DNA from: HKCCE3408 sp038530555
Lineage (GTDB): Bacteria > Pseudomonadota > Alphaproteobacteria > Rhodobacterales > Rhodobacteraceae
Length of the DNA stretch: 64,000 nucleotides
Direction of reading: 5' to 3'
Assembly: GCA_038530555.1 (NCBI GenBank)
Contig: JBCBCN010000005.1
Coordinates: 62,001 to 126,000, forward strand
Part shown: positions 51,172-59,552 of the stretch, in pieces
Layout of the letters: the number at the start of each line of letters is the position of its first letter
Numbering within the stretch: position 1 is the first letter of the stretch
The notes under the pieces: model-generated
Seen by the model: the letters and a program-made list of their open reading frames with translations, nothing else
Told to the model about the DNA's origin: nothing
The model's database searches: none
Program-made: the position numbers and the translations under genes

Positions 51172-52679
51172 TCCTTCTTACTCCCAAACTTTGCCAAAAA
51201 GCACTTAGCGATAGGCAATTGGCTCATGATAAGGGCGACATTCAAGGCCAAGAGAATGGCTGATCCTGGGCGCGAGACAAAGACCAACAAATCGCCATTT
51301 GAGATCAGCAGAGAGCGCCGGAGCGTCTCATCGAGTAAGCCGCCGAGAATGACTCCAATCACGAGAGGCGCGATGGGGTATTTCATGAGACCCATGAAAT
51401 ATGCCACAATGCCGACGCCGAGCATTAGGTAGAGATCATTTATTCCGCCGCCCACGCTAAAAGAGCCAATTGTCGTAAGCGCCATGACGATGGGTAGGAA
51501 AAGGGTTTGCGGGATTTTCAGAATCAAGATGAAGATACGTGCTGCAAAAAGGCCCATCAGGAACATTGTGAAGGAAGCGAGAAGCAAAATCGCGACGACT
51601 TGCAGAATTAGATTCGGATCGATGGTGGGCCCTGGAATAACGTTATTGATTTTTAACGCGCCCATGAGCGCCGCCGCGGGCGGTGACCCGGGAATGCCTA
51701 GAACAAGTAGCGGTATCAACGCCCCGCCAATACAAGCATTGTTCGCCGTTTCCGAGGATAGAAGGCCTTCGAGACTGCCTTTGCCGAATTTATGGCCCTC
51801 TTTGCTGACGGTCTTGCTTACCCCATAGCTGACCCAGCCGGCCACATCCTCGCCAACGCCGGGTAGGGCGCCAACGCCGGTGCCGATCACGCCAGACCGG
51901 CCGATCGTGGGTAGAAAGCGCCGGACTGTGGCGAGATTGGGCACAATGCGCCCGTGCAACGTGGCCATGTCACCGGTTTGGAGGTGCCGCATACCTTCGA
52001 TAATTTGAGGTACTGCGAAGGCGCCCATAAGCACCGGCACCACTTGAAAGCCAGAGAGCAAGTAGGACCAGCCGAACGTGTAGCGCGGTTCTGACAAAAG
52101 GGGATCGAGGCCGACCATCGCCATCGCCAATCCGATCAGGCCGGAAATCCATCCCTTTATGATCAAATCCTCGCTCATCAGCGTGCCTGAAAGCAGGATA
52201 CCGAATAAGGCTAACATGGCCTTTTCCGGGCTGGCGATATTTTGCGACATGAGCAAAAGCGCCCATACAAATACCAAAAGCGCGAGGGTTCCGATCACCG
52301 TGCCGATAAAACTCGCGGTTGTGGTAAGTCCGAGCGCCTCGCCCCCTCTGCCCGCTTTGGCAAGTGGATAGCCGTCCATGGCGGTGGCGGCGCTTGCGGC
52401 GGTTCCGGGAATATTCAAAAGGATCGACGGGTAAGAGCCACCATAGATTGCCCCGACATAAGCGCCCAAAAGGGCGACCAATGAGTAATCGAGCGGAATC
52501 TTATTGCCGAAAAAACCAGTGAGAATTGTAACCGCGAGTGTGGCTGTAAGACCGGGAAGCGCACCAAAGGTAATCCCCAGGAAGACCGAGCAAATCAGAT
52601 ATATATAGGTGACCGGATCGGCGACCAGATTGGCGAATTGAACACCGAAGCCAGAAAGTTGTGAGAAAAAGAACTCCAC
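51168..52679 (-). CDS. tctA: tripartite tricarboxylate transporter, large membrane subunit TctA
   Basis: 503 residues from a GTG at 52679, one base after the tctB stop with GGAGA upstream; the frame's earlier start overlaps tctB. About 10-12 membrane segments and the TctA motifs FGALPGLTATLAVTIL, LNIPGTAASAATAMDGYPLAK, LPGVGEDVAGWVSYGVSK and IGGALIPLLVLGIPGSPPAA. Transports a carboxylic acid with TctB and periplasmic TctC. Nearby sugar-acid genes suggest a four-carbon sugar acid. Confidence 0.93.
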   Translation of the reverse strand: MEFFFSQLSGFGVQFANLVADPVTYIYLICSVFLGITFGALPGLTATLAVTILTGFFGNKIPLDYSLVALLGAYVGAIYGGSYPSILLNIPGTAASAATAMDGYPLAKAGRGGEALGLTTTASFIGTVIGTLALLVFVWALLLMSQNIASPEKAMLALFGILLSGTLMSEDLIIKGWISGLIGLAMAMVGLDPLLSEPRYTFGWSYLLSGFQVVPVLMGAFAVPQIIEGMRHLQTGDMATLHGRIVPNLATVRRFLPTIGRSGVIGTGVGALPGVGEDVAGWVSYGVSKTVSKEGHKFGKGSLEGLLSSETANNACIGGALIPLLVLGIPGSPPAAALMGALKINNVIPGPTIDPNLILQVVAILLLASFTMFLMGLFAARIFILILKIPQTLFLPIVMALTTIGSFSVGGGINDLYLMLGVGIVAYFMGLMKYPIAPLVIGVILGGLLDETLRRSLLISNGDLLVFVSRPGSAILLALNVALIMSQLPIAKCFLAKFGSKKD

Positions 52680-52680
52680 G

Positions 52681-53430
52681 TCATTGTCTCCATAGCGGGC
52701 GGAGATTAACGAAGTAGTGATACTCGATCTGCGAGAACAGAAGCCCAGTTCGAGCAGGCACATTCTGCCTGAAGCCAAAGGCCATGGCTGTCACTAAGAT
52801 GACTGGGGTGAGGACAGCAATGACCGGAATGACCCGTGTCGCGCGGCTCTCGCGTCCAACCCAAAGTGCAATAGCGGTTAGCCCAAGCCAAAAGACTAAT
52901 GTCACCCAATCATCTATATGAGATCGCCAATCCGCTTGAGCCGGGAATAGGAATAGTGCAAACCCGGCTGGCAAAAGAATACAGACCAAAGCGATCCATG
53001 CCCTGCCGCTATGGCCCCCGTGGCAGGCAAAGATCAAAGAGGTGATGAGAAGGCCAGTGCAAATAATGAAATCCACGCGCGGCACTAGGCCGACGATGTA
53101 GCTGGCAATGATCGCAACGACGGTGATCACACGTGCGGCTTCGGTTAGATTCCATCCGATGCCGACGGTAGAGAGCGCTCGCCGCGCGCCGCCCGCGCGG
53201 ATCGATGTGATCAATAAAAGGAGCGCGAGCGCGAATAGGCTGAGATAAATTCCCAAGGGAAGGATAGCTGCGGAGTTATACCAATCTGCGCCGCTGACCC
53301 CGGCGCGATTTTCTCCGAAAATTGGGATCGTCAGCGTCTCGATTAACATAAAAAGGCAAAAGCCAATGAGAAAAAGCGCTGCCCAAAAATCCCGCGCGCG
53401 AAGGGTCGCTTGATCTTCATTCATGGCCAT
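52681..53430 (-). CDS. tctB: tripartite tricarboxylate transporter, small membrane subunit TctB
   Basis: 249 residues from the ATG at 53430 (GGGGAGG upstream); a longer start to 53490 is not needed. Four to six hydrophobic segments, with a central polar linker (RAGGARRALSTVGIG). Position between tctC and tctA and the four-helix TctB pattern identify it; sequence conservation in this family is low. Confidence 0.82.
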   Translation of the reverse strand: MAMNEDQATLRARDFWAALFLIGFCLFMLIETLTIPIFGENRAGVSGADWYNSAAILPLGIYLSLFALALLLLITSIRAGGARRALSTVGIGWNLTEAARVITVVAIIASYIVGLVPRVDFIICTGLLITSLIFACHGGHSGRAWIALVCILLPAGFALFLFPAQADWRSHIDDWVTLVFWLGLTAIALWVGRESRATRVIPVIAVLTPVILVTAMAFGFRQNVPARTGLLFSQIEYHYFVNLRPLWRQ

Positions 53431-53499
53431 TGGCCGACCTCCCCTAAAGTGATGACGCGCGCAACATATGCTGCGCGCGTCGACGCCCAACTGCTGGGG

Positions 53500-54516
53500 T
53501 TAGGGCGCTTCGATACCCAGGGAGGATGGGTCTACGGTCGCCGCGCCAAGCTCCTGCAAGGTGTAGGCGAAATTGGACTCGAGCGTGGTGAAAATCGCTT
53601 GCGCCTCTTCTCCGAAAGCACCCGAGATTGCGTAATTATTGGCCTCTGCCCAGGTCGCAACGGTTTCGCTTTGCATAGCTTGCGAGAACGCCTCGCCCAG
53701 CACGTCTTTCACATCGTCGGGCGCCGAGGAATGAACGGCAAAACCAATGGCCTGCATCAGCGGAAGGTACTGGTCGAGCCCTTCATACATGTCGAAGGCC
53801 GAAGGCACGGTCATACCGGCGATCTCTGCGCTGTCCGGAGTAAGCATTGCGAGCGGCCGAAGCTGACCGCCTTCGATCAACGGCGCCTGCTCGGCAAGCG
53901 AGGTCACAACGAACTCAACCTCACCAGCAATTGCCGCTTCCTGACCCGGGGCAGAGCCCTGATAAGGAATGAAAAGGAATTCCGCATCAGCACCATTCTG
54001 CAAAGCAAGAAGGTTCAGATGGTGGATAGAACCGGCACCGCTGGCAGCGCCGGGGATGGTTCCGGGTGCGCCTTGCGCAGCAGATACCAAATCCTCGATC
54101 GTCTCATACGGGCTGTCGGCGGGGACTGACACGAGATCGGGCGAGCCGCCAACAATGAACGGATACCAATAGTCGAACCTCTGATCCCAACCGCCTTGCA
54201 CCGCCGCCGTCACATTGGATTCCGACAGGCCAACAAGCGTGTAGCCATCATCAGGCTGGTTTGAGACATAGACCATCCCGTTCGAGCCCGCGACACCGCC
54301 GGTCTGATTGATCACATTGATCGAAACTGGCAGGAATTCTTCCATCTCCGCCATGATCATCCGATTGATCGTGTCGGTGCCGCCACCGGCGCCCCAAACA
54401 ACGGCTGTGGTGATGTCGCGGAATGGATATTCTTGAGCGGTTGCGCTCGATGCGGCTAGGCCAAGACCCGCCGCACCCATAATCAGAGCCTTCAGTGTTC
54501 TTCTATTCAGTGTCAT
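53500..54516 (-). CDS. tctC: tripartite tricarboxylate transporter, periplasmic binding protein TctC
   Basis: 338 residues from the ATG at 54516 (GGGAGG upstream) with signal peptide MTLNRRTLKALIMGAAGLGL and cleavage near ATAQ. The mature protein has the Bug-family VVWGAGGGTDTINRM and INQTGGVAGSNGM loops that bind a carboxylate. First gene of the tctCBA-ABM-lactonase operon. Transcribed from a predicted sigma70 promoter with a GntR-like operator at the start site. Confidence 0.92.
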   Translation of the reverse strand: MTLNRRTLKALIMGAAGLGLAASSATAQEYPFRDITTAVVWGAGGGTDTINRMIMAEMEEFLPVSINVINQTGGVAGSNGMVYVSNQPDDGYTLVGLSESNVTAAVQGGWDQRFDYWYPFIVGGSPDLVSVPADSPYETIEDLVSAAQGAPGTIPGAASGAGSIHHLNLLALQNGADAEFLFIPYQGSAPGQEAAIAGEVEFVVTSLAEQAPLIEGGQLRPLAMLTPDSAEIAGMTVPSAFDMYEGLDQYLPLMQAIGFAVHSSAPDDVKDVLGEAFSQAMQSETVATWAEANNYAISGAFGEEAQAIFTTLESNFAYTLQELGAATVDPSSLGIEAP

Positions 54517-54530
54517 TTGGCGTTCCTCCC

Positions 54531-54588
54531 AATGCAGTGCATTTTTTGTTGCATTTTTTAAAGTATGCATTAAATTTGACACTGTCAA
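54531..54588 (-). promoter_or_regulatory. tctC promoter with palindromic operators
   Basis: On the minus strand TTGACA (54588-54583) and TACTTT (54565-54560) are spaced by 17 bases, a good sigma70 promoter. Overlapping it is the palindrome TTGACACTGTCAA (54576-54588). AATGCAGTGCATT (54531-54543) lies at the expected transcript start, and a looser TTGCAT...ATGCAT pair spans 54549-54570. The GntR protein encoded at 56.8 kb is the likely ligand-sensing repressor of both divergent operons. Confidence 0.6.
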
Positions 54589-54645
54589 GTTCACATGTCT
54601 ACCCATCTGCTAGAGCAATCTGGCAGTCGACCTAACGAGAAAAAA

Positions 54646-55740
54646 ATGACGGCAGATCCATTTGAAATCGCGGTATTCCACGGGGACGGCATTGGACCAG
54701 AAATCATGGCCCCTACTCTGAGGATCTTGCGGGAAATTGCAGGTTCAGCGAAAAGTTATGACTTGCTGTTACTCGATTTACCCGCGGGCGCGCGGCACTA
54801 TGCCGAAACTGGAACTTCGTTGCCGGAGGTTTCGCTCAAGCGCGCGCGGAACGCGGATGCAATTTTGCTCTCGGCCATGGGCTTGCCGGATATTCGCTAC
54901 TCCGATGGGACAGAAATCAGCCCTCAAATCGAACTAAGGATGGAGCTCGACTTATTCGCAGGGGTCCGTCCGGTTCGCATCCGTTCGGGCCAGGTAAGCC
55001 CTCTGAAGTTGCCGAAATACAAATCTGTGGACTTCGTCCTAATCCGCGAAAGTACGGAGGGATTATTCTACTCAATTGGTTCGGGGGACGTGAGGGAGGC
55101 CGAAGCCCGGGAAACCTTACGCATCACGCGTGAGACGTCTGAAAAGCTATTTCGCTTTGCTTTTGATCTCGCAACTCAGCGAAAGGAGACGGGTGACGGG
55201 CCGGGGCGCGTGACATGTGTCGATAAGGCGAATGTGTTTCGCGCCTTCGCGTTTTTCCGAAAAATATTTGATGAAGAGGCATCAGCCTGGCCTGGCTTGT
55301 TAACGGATCACGCCTATGTCGATGCCATGGCGCTTTGGCTGGTGCAAAGGCCATGGGATTTCGATGTCATGGTCACGGAAAACATGTTCGGCGATATATT
55401 ATCGGATCTGGGCGCTGGATTAATGGGTGGATTAGGCCTCGCCCCTTCCGCGGATATCGGCGAGAAGCATGCTGTATTCCAGCCATGCCACGGCTCTGCG
55501 CCTGACATTGCCGGGTTGGGAATTGCAAATCCGCTTGCTATGATACTCTCTGCCGCAATGATGCTTGAATGGCTAGGTTCTCAGCACGACGTAGAAGAGA
55601 TGCGGCACGATGGGCGACGCTTAAGGGATGCGGTTGATGCCGTTGTCAGCGATCGGTCTTGTCTAACTCGGGATCTGGGCGGCGGAGCAAGCACCGAGGA
55701 AGTGGCGGGCGCCGTATTGAAAAGTCTTTTTGTCGAATGA
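54646..55740 (+). CDS. isopropylmalate/isocitrate dehydrogenase-like beta-decarboxylating enzyme
   Basis: 364 residues from the ATG at 54646; an ATG at 54595 would add 17 unconserved residues. FHGDGIGPEI at the N-terminus, IELRMELDLFAGVRP, the Arg-rich substrate region, catalytic Lys-Asp in TCVDKANV and VDAMALWLVQ, then DILSDLGAGLMGGLGLAPSA and HGSAPDIAG (NAD loop) are intact. It lacks context of leucine or TCA genes; with a tct transporter and sugar-acid kinase it may oxidatively decarboxylate a tartrate- or tetronate-like acid. It overlaps the next gene by 4 bases. Confidence 0.88.
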   Translation: MTADPFEIAVFHGDGIGPEIMAPTLRILREIAGSAKSYDLLLLDLPAGARHYAETGTSLPEVSLKRARNADAILLSAMGLPDIRYSDGTEISPQIELRMELDLFAGVRPVRIRSGQVSPLKLPKYKSVDFVLIRESTEGLFYSIGSGDVREAEARETLRITRETSEKLFRFAFDLATQRKETGDGPGRVTCVDKANVFRAFAFFRKIFDEEASAWPGLLTDHAYVDAMALWLVQRPWDFDVMVTENMFGDILSDLGAGLMGGLGLAPSADIGEKHAVFQPCHGSAPDIAGLGIANPLAMILSAAMMLEWLGSQHDVEEMRHDGRRLRDAVDAVVSDRSCLTRDLGGGASTEEVAGAVLKSLFVE

Positions 55741-56768
55741 ACGCTGGGTGGATCGCTCCGATTAAAGTGGCCTGCCTTGGAGCGGGATATTTTAGTCAAT
55801 TTCACTTGCGCAGTTGGCAGCGCATACCAGAAGTCCAACTTGCAGGTGTCTGCGACACCGATCTCGAAAAAGCGAAAGAAACAGGGGTCAGTGCTTATGA
55901 CAGACTTGACGCCTTGCTGGAAACCACACAGCCGGACCTGCTCGATATCATCGTTCCGCCGCAGGCTCACACCGACGCAATTTTGACTGCGCTCAACCAG
56001 GGTGTCCGTTGGATCATTTGCCAAAAACCCTTTTGCCAATCCTTGTCAGAAGCATCGGCAATTTCGGACAGAGCGAAATCCCTAGGTGCGACCGTAATTG
56101 TGCATGAGAATTTTCGTTTTCAACCGTGGTACCGAAGGATTAAATCGGCAATCGATGAAGGCCTTGTTGGGCAGCCGTTGCAGATGACTTTCCGTTTGCG
56201 GCCGGGAGATGGGCAAGGGGATGGAGCATATCTCGATCGACAACCCTACTTCCAAAAGATGGAGCGGTTCTTAGTCCATGAAACCGCGGTGCATTGGATT
56301 GACACGTTTCGCTTTTTGTTTGGAGATCCCAAGGCCGTTTACGCTGATCTGCGGCGCTTTAATCCGGTCATCGCTGGCGAGGATGCAGGTATGATCCTTT
56401 TTGATTTCGAAGGCGACATCCGCGCTGCTTTCGACGGCAATCGCTTGCTGGACCATTCCAGTGACAATATGCGTCGAACCATGGGAGAAGCGTTGATGGA
56501 AGGCACCACAGGATCCATTGAATTGCGAGGCGACGGGTCGTTGAAGCACCGCGCCTTCGGAACATCTGATTATCAAACGCTTATGGCACCGGACGAAAGC
56601 GATGAATTTGGCGGCGACTGCGTCCACGCGCTGCAAAGCCATGTGATCGATGGTATGCGCGGATTGCGTGAGATCGAAAATTTAGCCGACCAATATTTGA
56701 AGGTTATCGAGATAGAAGAGGCCATCTATACTTCGTATGCCACAGGTAGAAAGATCGACTTGGTATGA
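55737..56768 (+). CDS. Gfo/Idh/MocA-family NAD(P)-dependent oxidoreductase
   Basis: 343 residues from the ATG at 55737, which overlaps the previous stop (ATGA). Rossmann motif CLGAGYFSQFHLRSW, the catalytic-pocket Lys in ICQKPFCQSL (EKP variant), VHENFRFQPWYRR, and a C-terminal beta-sheet domain are typical of sugar-acid or inositol dehydrogenases. The lysine-containing motif has Gln instead of the common Glu. Overlaps gntR by 4 bases. Confidence 0.88.
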   Translation: MNAGWIAPIKVACLGAGYFSQFHLRSWQRIPEVQLAGVCDTDLEKAKETGVSAYDRLDALLETTQPDLLDIIVPPQAHTDAILTALNQGVRWIICQKPFCQSLSEASAISDRAKSLGATVIVHENFRFQPWYRRIKSAIDEGLVGQPLQMTFRLRPGDGQGDGAYLDRQPYFQKMERFLVHETAVHWIDTFRFLFGDPKAVYADLRRFNPVIAGEDAGMILFDFEGDIRAAFDGNRLLDHSSDNMRRTMGEALMEGTTGSIELRGDGSLKHRAFGTSDYQTLMAPDESDEFGGDCVHALQSHVIDGMRGLREIENLADQYLKVIEIEEAIYTSYATGRKIDLV

Positions 56769-57448
56769 GCATGGACGCGCGACCCGAGAAAACACAATCA
56801 AACGCTCAGCGGGCTGCGAGGGCTATCCGGGAATTGATCTTTTCTGGAGATCTTTCACCCGGCTCTGATCATCTGGAAACCGAATTAGCTATGCGGTTGG
56901 GCATGTCACGCACGCCTATTCGGGAAGCTGTGGTCATGCTCGAAGGCCAAGGCCTGCTGTCGGTGCGCCCGCGCAAAGGAGTGCGTATTCTTCCGGTGTC
57001 TCCCGACGATATGCGCGAGATTTATGATGTGTTAACCGCGCTTGAAAGCCTGGCCGCAGAGAATGCCGCAAAGGCGGGTCATCGGGACACTGACCTCGCC
57101 GAATTGGCCGATGCGATTGAGCGGATGGACCTTGCCATCGGCCGCGAAGATCGCAGCGCTTGGGCACTGGCCGATGATGATTTCCACCGCGAGCTCGTGC
57201 GTTTGGGGGGCAACAGCCGTATCGAAGAAATTGTTGAGCGCATGAGCAATCAGGTACGCCGGGCGCGCTGGGTGACACTCTATGTTCGCCCGCTTCCGAC
57301 CAAATCCAACGAAGACCACAGGGAAGTCTATGAAGCGATTCGCGCCGGCGACGCAGAGCGTGCCAGGAGGCAGCATCAGCTTCACCGCCAACATGCCCGC
57401 GACGTCTTGGTCGAGCTTTTGTCAGGCCTCGGCCTCAACAGAGTCTGA
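56765..57448 (+). CDS. GntR-family (FadR-type) transcriptional regulator
   Basis: 227 residues. N-terminal winged helix (about 15-80: AIRELIFSGDLSPGSDHLETELAMRLGMSRTPIREAV, in pieces; LLSVRPRKGVRIL) and C-terminal FCD effector domain (about 95-220) with the metal-binding Asp/His pattern DDDFHRELV and HREVYEAI. FCD regulators sense organic acids. Fourth in the plus-strand operon, probably repressing it and the divergent tct operon. Confidence 0.92.
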   Translation: MSMDARPEKTQSNAQRAARAIRELIFSGDLSPGSDHLETELAMRLGMSRTPIREAVVMLEGQGLLSVRPRKGVRILPVSPDDMREIYDVLTALESLAAENAAKAGHRDTDLAELADAIERMDLAIGREDRSAWALADDDFHRELVRLGGNSRIEEIVERMSNQVRRARWVTLYVRPLPTKSNEDHREVYEAIRAGDAERARRQHQLHRQHARDVLVELLSGLGLNRV

Positions 57449-57463
57449 TGGATTGGAACTGCG

Positions 57464-58705
57464 ATGAAGCTCGGATGCATCGGCGATGATTTCACTGGCT
57501 CAAGCGATCTGGCCAACACCTTGGCGAAGGCCGGTATGCGCACCATACAATATGTCGGCGTCCCCCGTGACAATGCCGAGCCTGACATCGATGCCGGTGT
57601 GGTCGCTTTGAAGTCCCGCTCTATCGCACCGTCCGCGGCGATCCGCCAATCCTTAGCGGCACTCGACTGGCTCAAACGCCAAGGATGCAGCCAATTCGTA
57701 TTCAAATACTGCTCCACATTCGACTCAACCATAGGCGGTAATATCGGACCGGTGGCAGAAGCACTCGCCGATGCCCTGAATGCCCAAAAGGTGATCGTCT
57801 GCCCCGCTTTTCCGGGAACGGGCCGCTCCGTCTATCAGGGCCACCTTTTCGTCAATGATCGCCTGCTGAATGAATCCGGGATGCAAAACCATCCGCTCAC
57901 TCCGATGAGTGATCCCGATCTGCGCCGTTGGCTGGGCCACCAAACCACAGGCTCGATCGGGCATGTTAGTGCGCAAGATGTTCAATCCGGCCCCGAGGCC
58001 ATCCAGCAGGCGCTCAATCGTGAGGCCGCGGCCGGTCACCGCCTTATAATTGTTGACGCGATCAGTGATGCGCAGCTTCTCGACATCGGACGGGCCGCCA
58101 AGGAACTGCGGTTGATCACCGGTGGTTCGGGAATCGCTCTGGGCTTGCCAGGTAATTTCGGCATAGGTCCTGGATCCTACTCTTGGTGCGGTCAGCCACG
58201 CCCCGCCTTGGCCCTGTCCGGCTCCTGCTCGAGCACCACCCGGGCACAGGTTTCACATCATGCCAAGTCCCATCCTGTGCGTGAGCTTTTGGCGCAAGAT
58301 GTGATCGAAGACCGGGTCGACGCAAAGGGTTTGATCGATTGGGCGATGGACCAATCTGGCGTGCCGTTGATCTCCAGTTCTGCTGATCCCAATGGCGTTG
58401 CGGTGGCCCAAATCCGGTTCGGCGTCGCCCATACCTCTGAGCGTTTGGAGGCCTTCTTCGCCCAAATGGCCCGGCACGCCCGCAACGCGGGCGTCGGGCG
58501 CATCGTTACGGCGGGTGGTGAAACCTCTGGGGCCGTCGTAGAAGGGCTAAATCTAGCGCGGCTCGAAATCGGGCCTGAGATCGACCCAGGGGTCCCCGCC
58601 TTGGCGGCCGGGCCAGAACTCAACATCGCGCTGAAGTCCGGCAATTTCGGATCCGAGGATTTTTTCGCCAAAGCTGCCGACATTTTGGCCAACGACCGTG
58701 CATGA
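57464..58705 (+). CDS. otnK: four-carbon acid sugar kinase (OtnK-like, DUF1537)
   Basis: 413 residues. MKLGCIGDDFTGSSDLANTL (N-terminal substrate loop), FKYCSTFDST, CPAFPGTGRSVYQGHLFVN and the C-terminal ATP loop GRIVTAGGETSGAVVEGL identify the OtnK/DtnK family. OtnK phosphorylates 3-oxo-tetronates; DtnK phosphorylates threonate. Which of the two this is cannot be told, but the aldolase remnant downstream (otnC type) favours OtnK. Confidence 0.88.
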   Translation: MKLGCIGDDFTGSSDLANTLAKAGMRTIQYVGVPRDNAEPDIDAGVVALKSRSIAPSAAIRQSLAALDWLKRQGCSQFVFKYCSTFDSTIGGNIGPVAEALADALNAQKVIVCPAFPGTGRSVYQGHLFVNDRLLNESGMQNHPLTPMSDPDLRRWLGHQTTGSIGHVSAQDVQSGPEAIQQALNREAAAGHRLIIVDAISDAQLLDIGRAAKELRLITGGSGIALGLPGNFGIGPGSYSWCGQPRPALALSGSCSSTTRAQVSHHAKSHPVRELLAQDVIEDRVDAKGLIDWAMDQSGVPLISSSADPNGVAVAQIRFGVAHTSERLEAFFAQMARHARNAGVGRIVTAGGETSGAVVEGLNLARLEIGPEIDPGVPALAAGPELNIALKSGNFGSEDFFAKAADILANDRA

Positions 58706-59348
58706 CAGCGCGTTTGGAGAGGAGGTCCGCCCTCTAAGCAAGTTCCTCTACGATCTCAAGCTAACCCATGGCAGTACTAGCAACATCTATGCCTACACCG
58801 AGGATAGGGGCCTGTTGGTATCACCTATGGGGACAAGTTTCGGCCGCCTGGACCCCGGGCGGCTGGCGACATTTCATGCTAAGAGCCGCTTGGCATGCGG
58901 CAAATAACCGCCAACAAGGTGCCGCTGCTCAATGCATTTCAAGAGACGCAAAGCGCTGTAGGCGCTGTCGCTCATGTCTATGCGCCCTACGCTATCGCGC
59001 GGTCGCTGCTCCCCGACCTCAATGTAGACGACATTCTACCGCCCTACGCGCGCGCCTTTCGCAATCATGCAACTCTGCAAGGTAGAACGGCATTCCTTCT
59101 TTATGCCCCGTCTAGCTGCCATGGCCGGGCCCGCTTGCGGGCCAATGGGAGGGCGCAGCGTCGTGATATCGGTCAATCAAAGACCGGTCCGTTGCAGGCA
59201 AGAACTTGGTGGCGCCTGCCAAGTTAAAGAAGAGTTGGAGGCGACCTCGCGCCTTGCGTTGCGCACGTGCGGCTTGCCAACAAATGCCCTTTCGACGGAA
59301 CAGATCACCGCCGACGTCTGTTTATGCAAAATCGATTGGAAGGCCTGA
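58702..59348 (+). pseudogene. otnC: OtnC-like class II aldolase, degraded
   Basis: Broken gene right after otnK (ATGA overlap). Matching pieces in shifting frames: LYDLKLTHGSTSNIYAYTEDR and LLVSPMGTSFGRLDPGRLA (residues of the metal-site loop region), then ANKVPLLNAFQETQ, VGAVAHVYAPYAIARSLLPDLN, and ELEATSRLALRTCGLP at the end. This is the blueprint of 3-oxo-tetronate 4-phosphate decarboxylase. At least three frameshifts or stops, and the HVH metal box is altered to AHVYAPYA. The pathway step it served is lost here. Confidence 0.85.
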
Positions 59349-59369
59349 TCGCCTCACAAGGAGGGAAAA

Positions 59370-59456
59370 ATGGCAATGGCGAAACCAGGCTGACTAGGGC
59401 TCTGGATGATGGGCAGAGGTATGGCCTCCTGCCTCGTTCGCGCAGGCCATGACATC
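59370..59456 (+). pseudogene. LtnD-like beta-hydroxyacid dehydrogenase, N-terminal fragment
   Basis: A strong AAGGAGG precedes the ATG at 59370. MAMAKPG, a TGA, then LGLWMMGRGMASCLVRAGHDI resembles the NAD-binding start of the 3-hydroxyisobutyrate/L-threonate dehydrogenase family (GLGMMGRGMA). After about 30 codons the similarity ends and IS sequence begins by 59553. It is evidently the cut-off third gene of the otnK-otnC-ltnD set. Confidence 0.6.
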
Positions 59457-59552
59457 AGCGAGACCGCGTCTGCCATTGGTCCTAGGACAATGGTCGAGTG
59501 CGACACTTGAGGATGTTCTGGCGGCCTCCGACTGCGACTGTGCCGCATCGGC

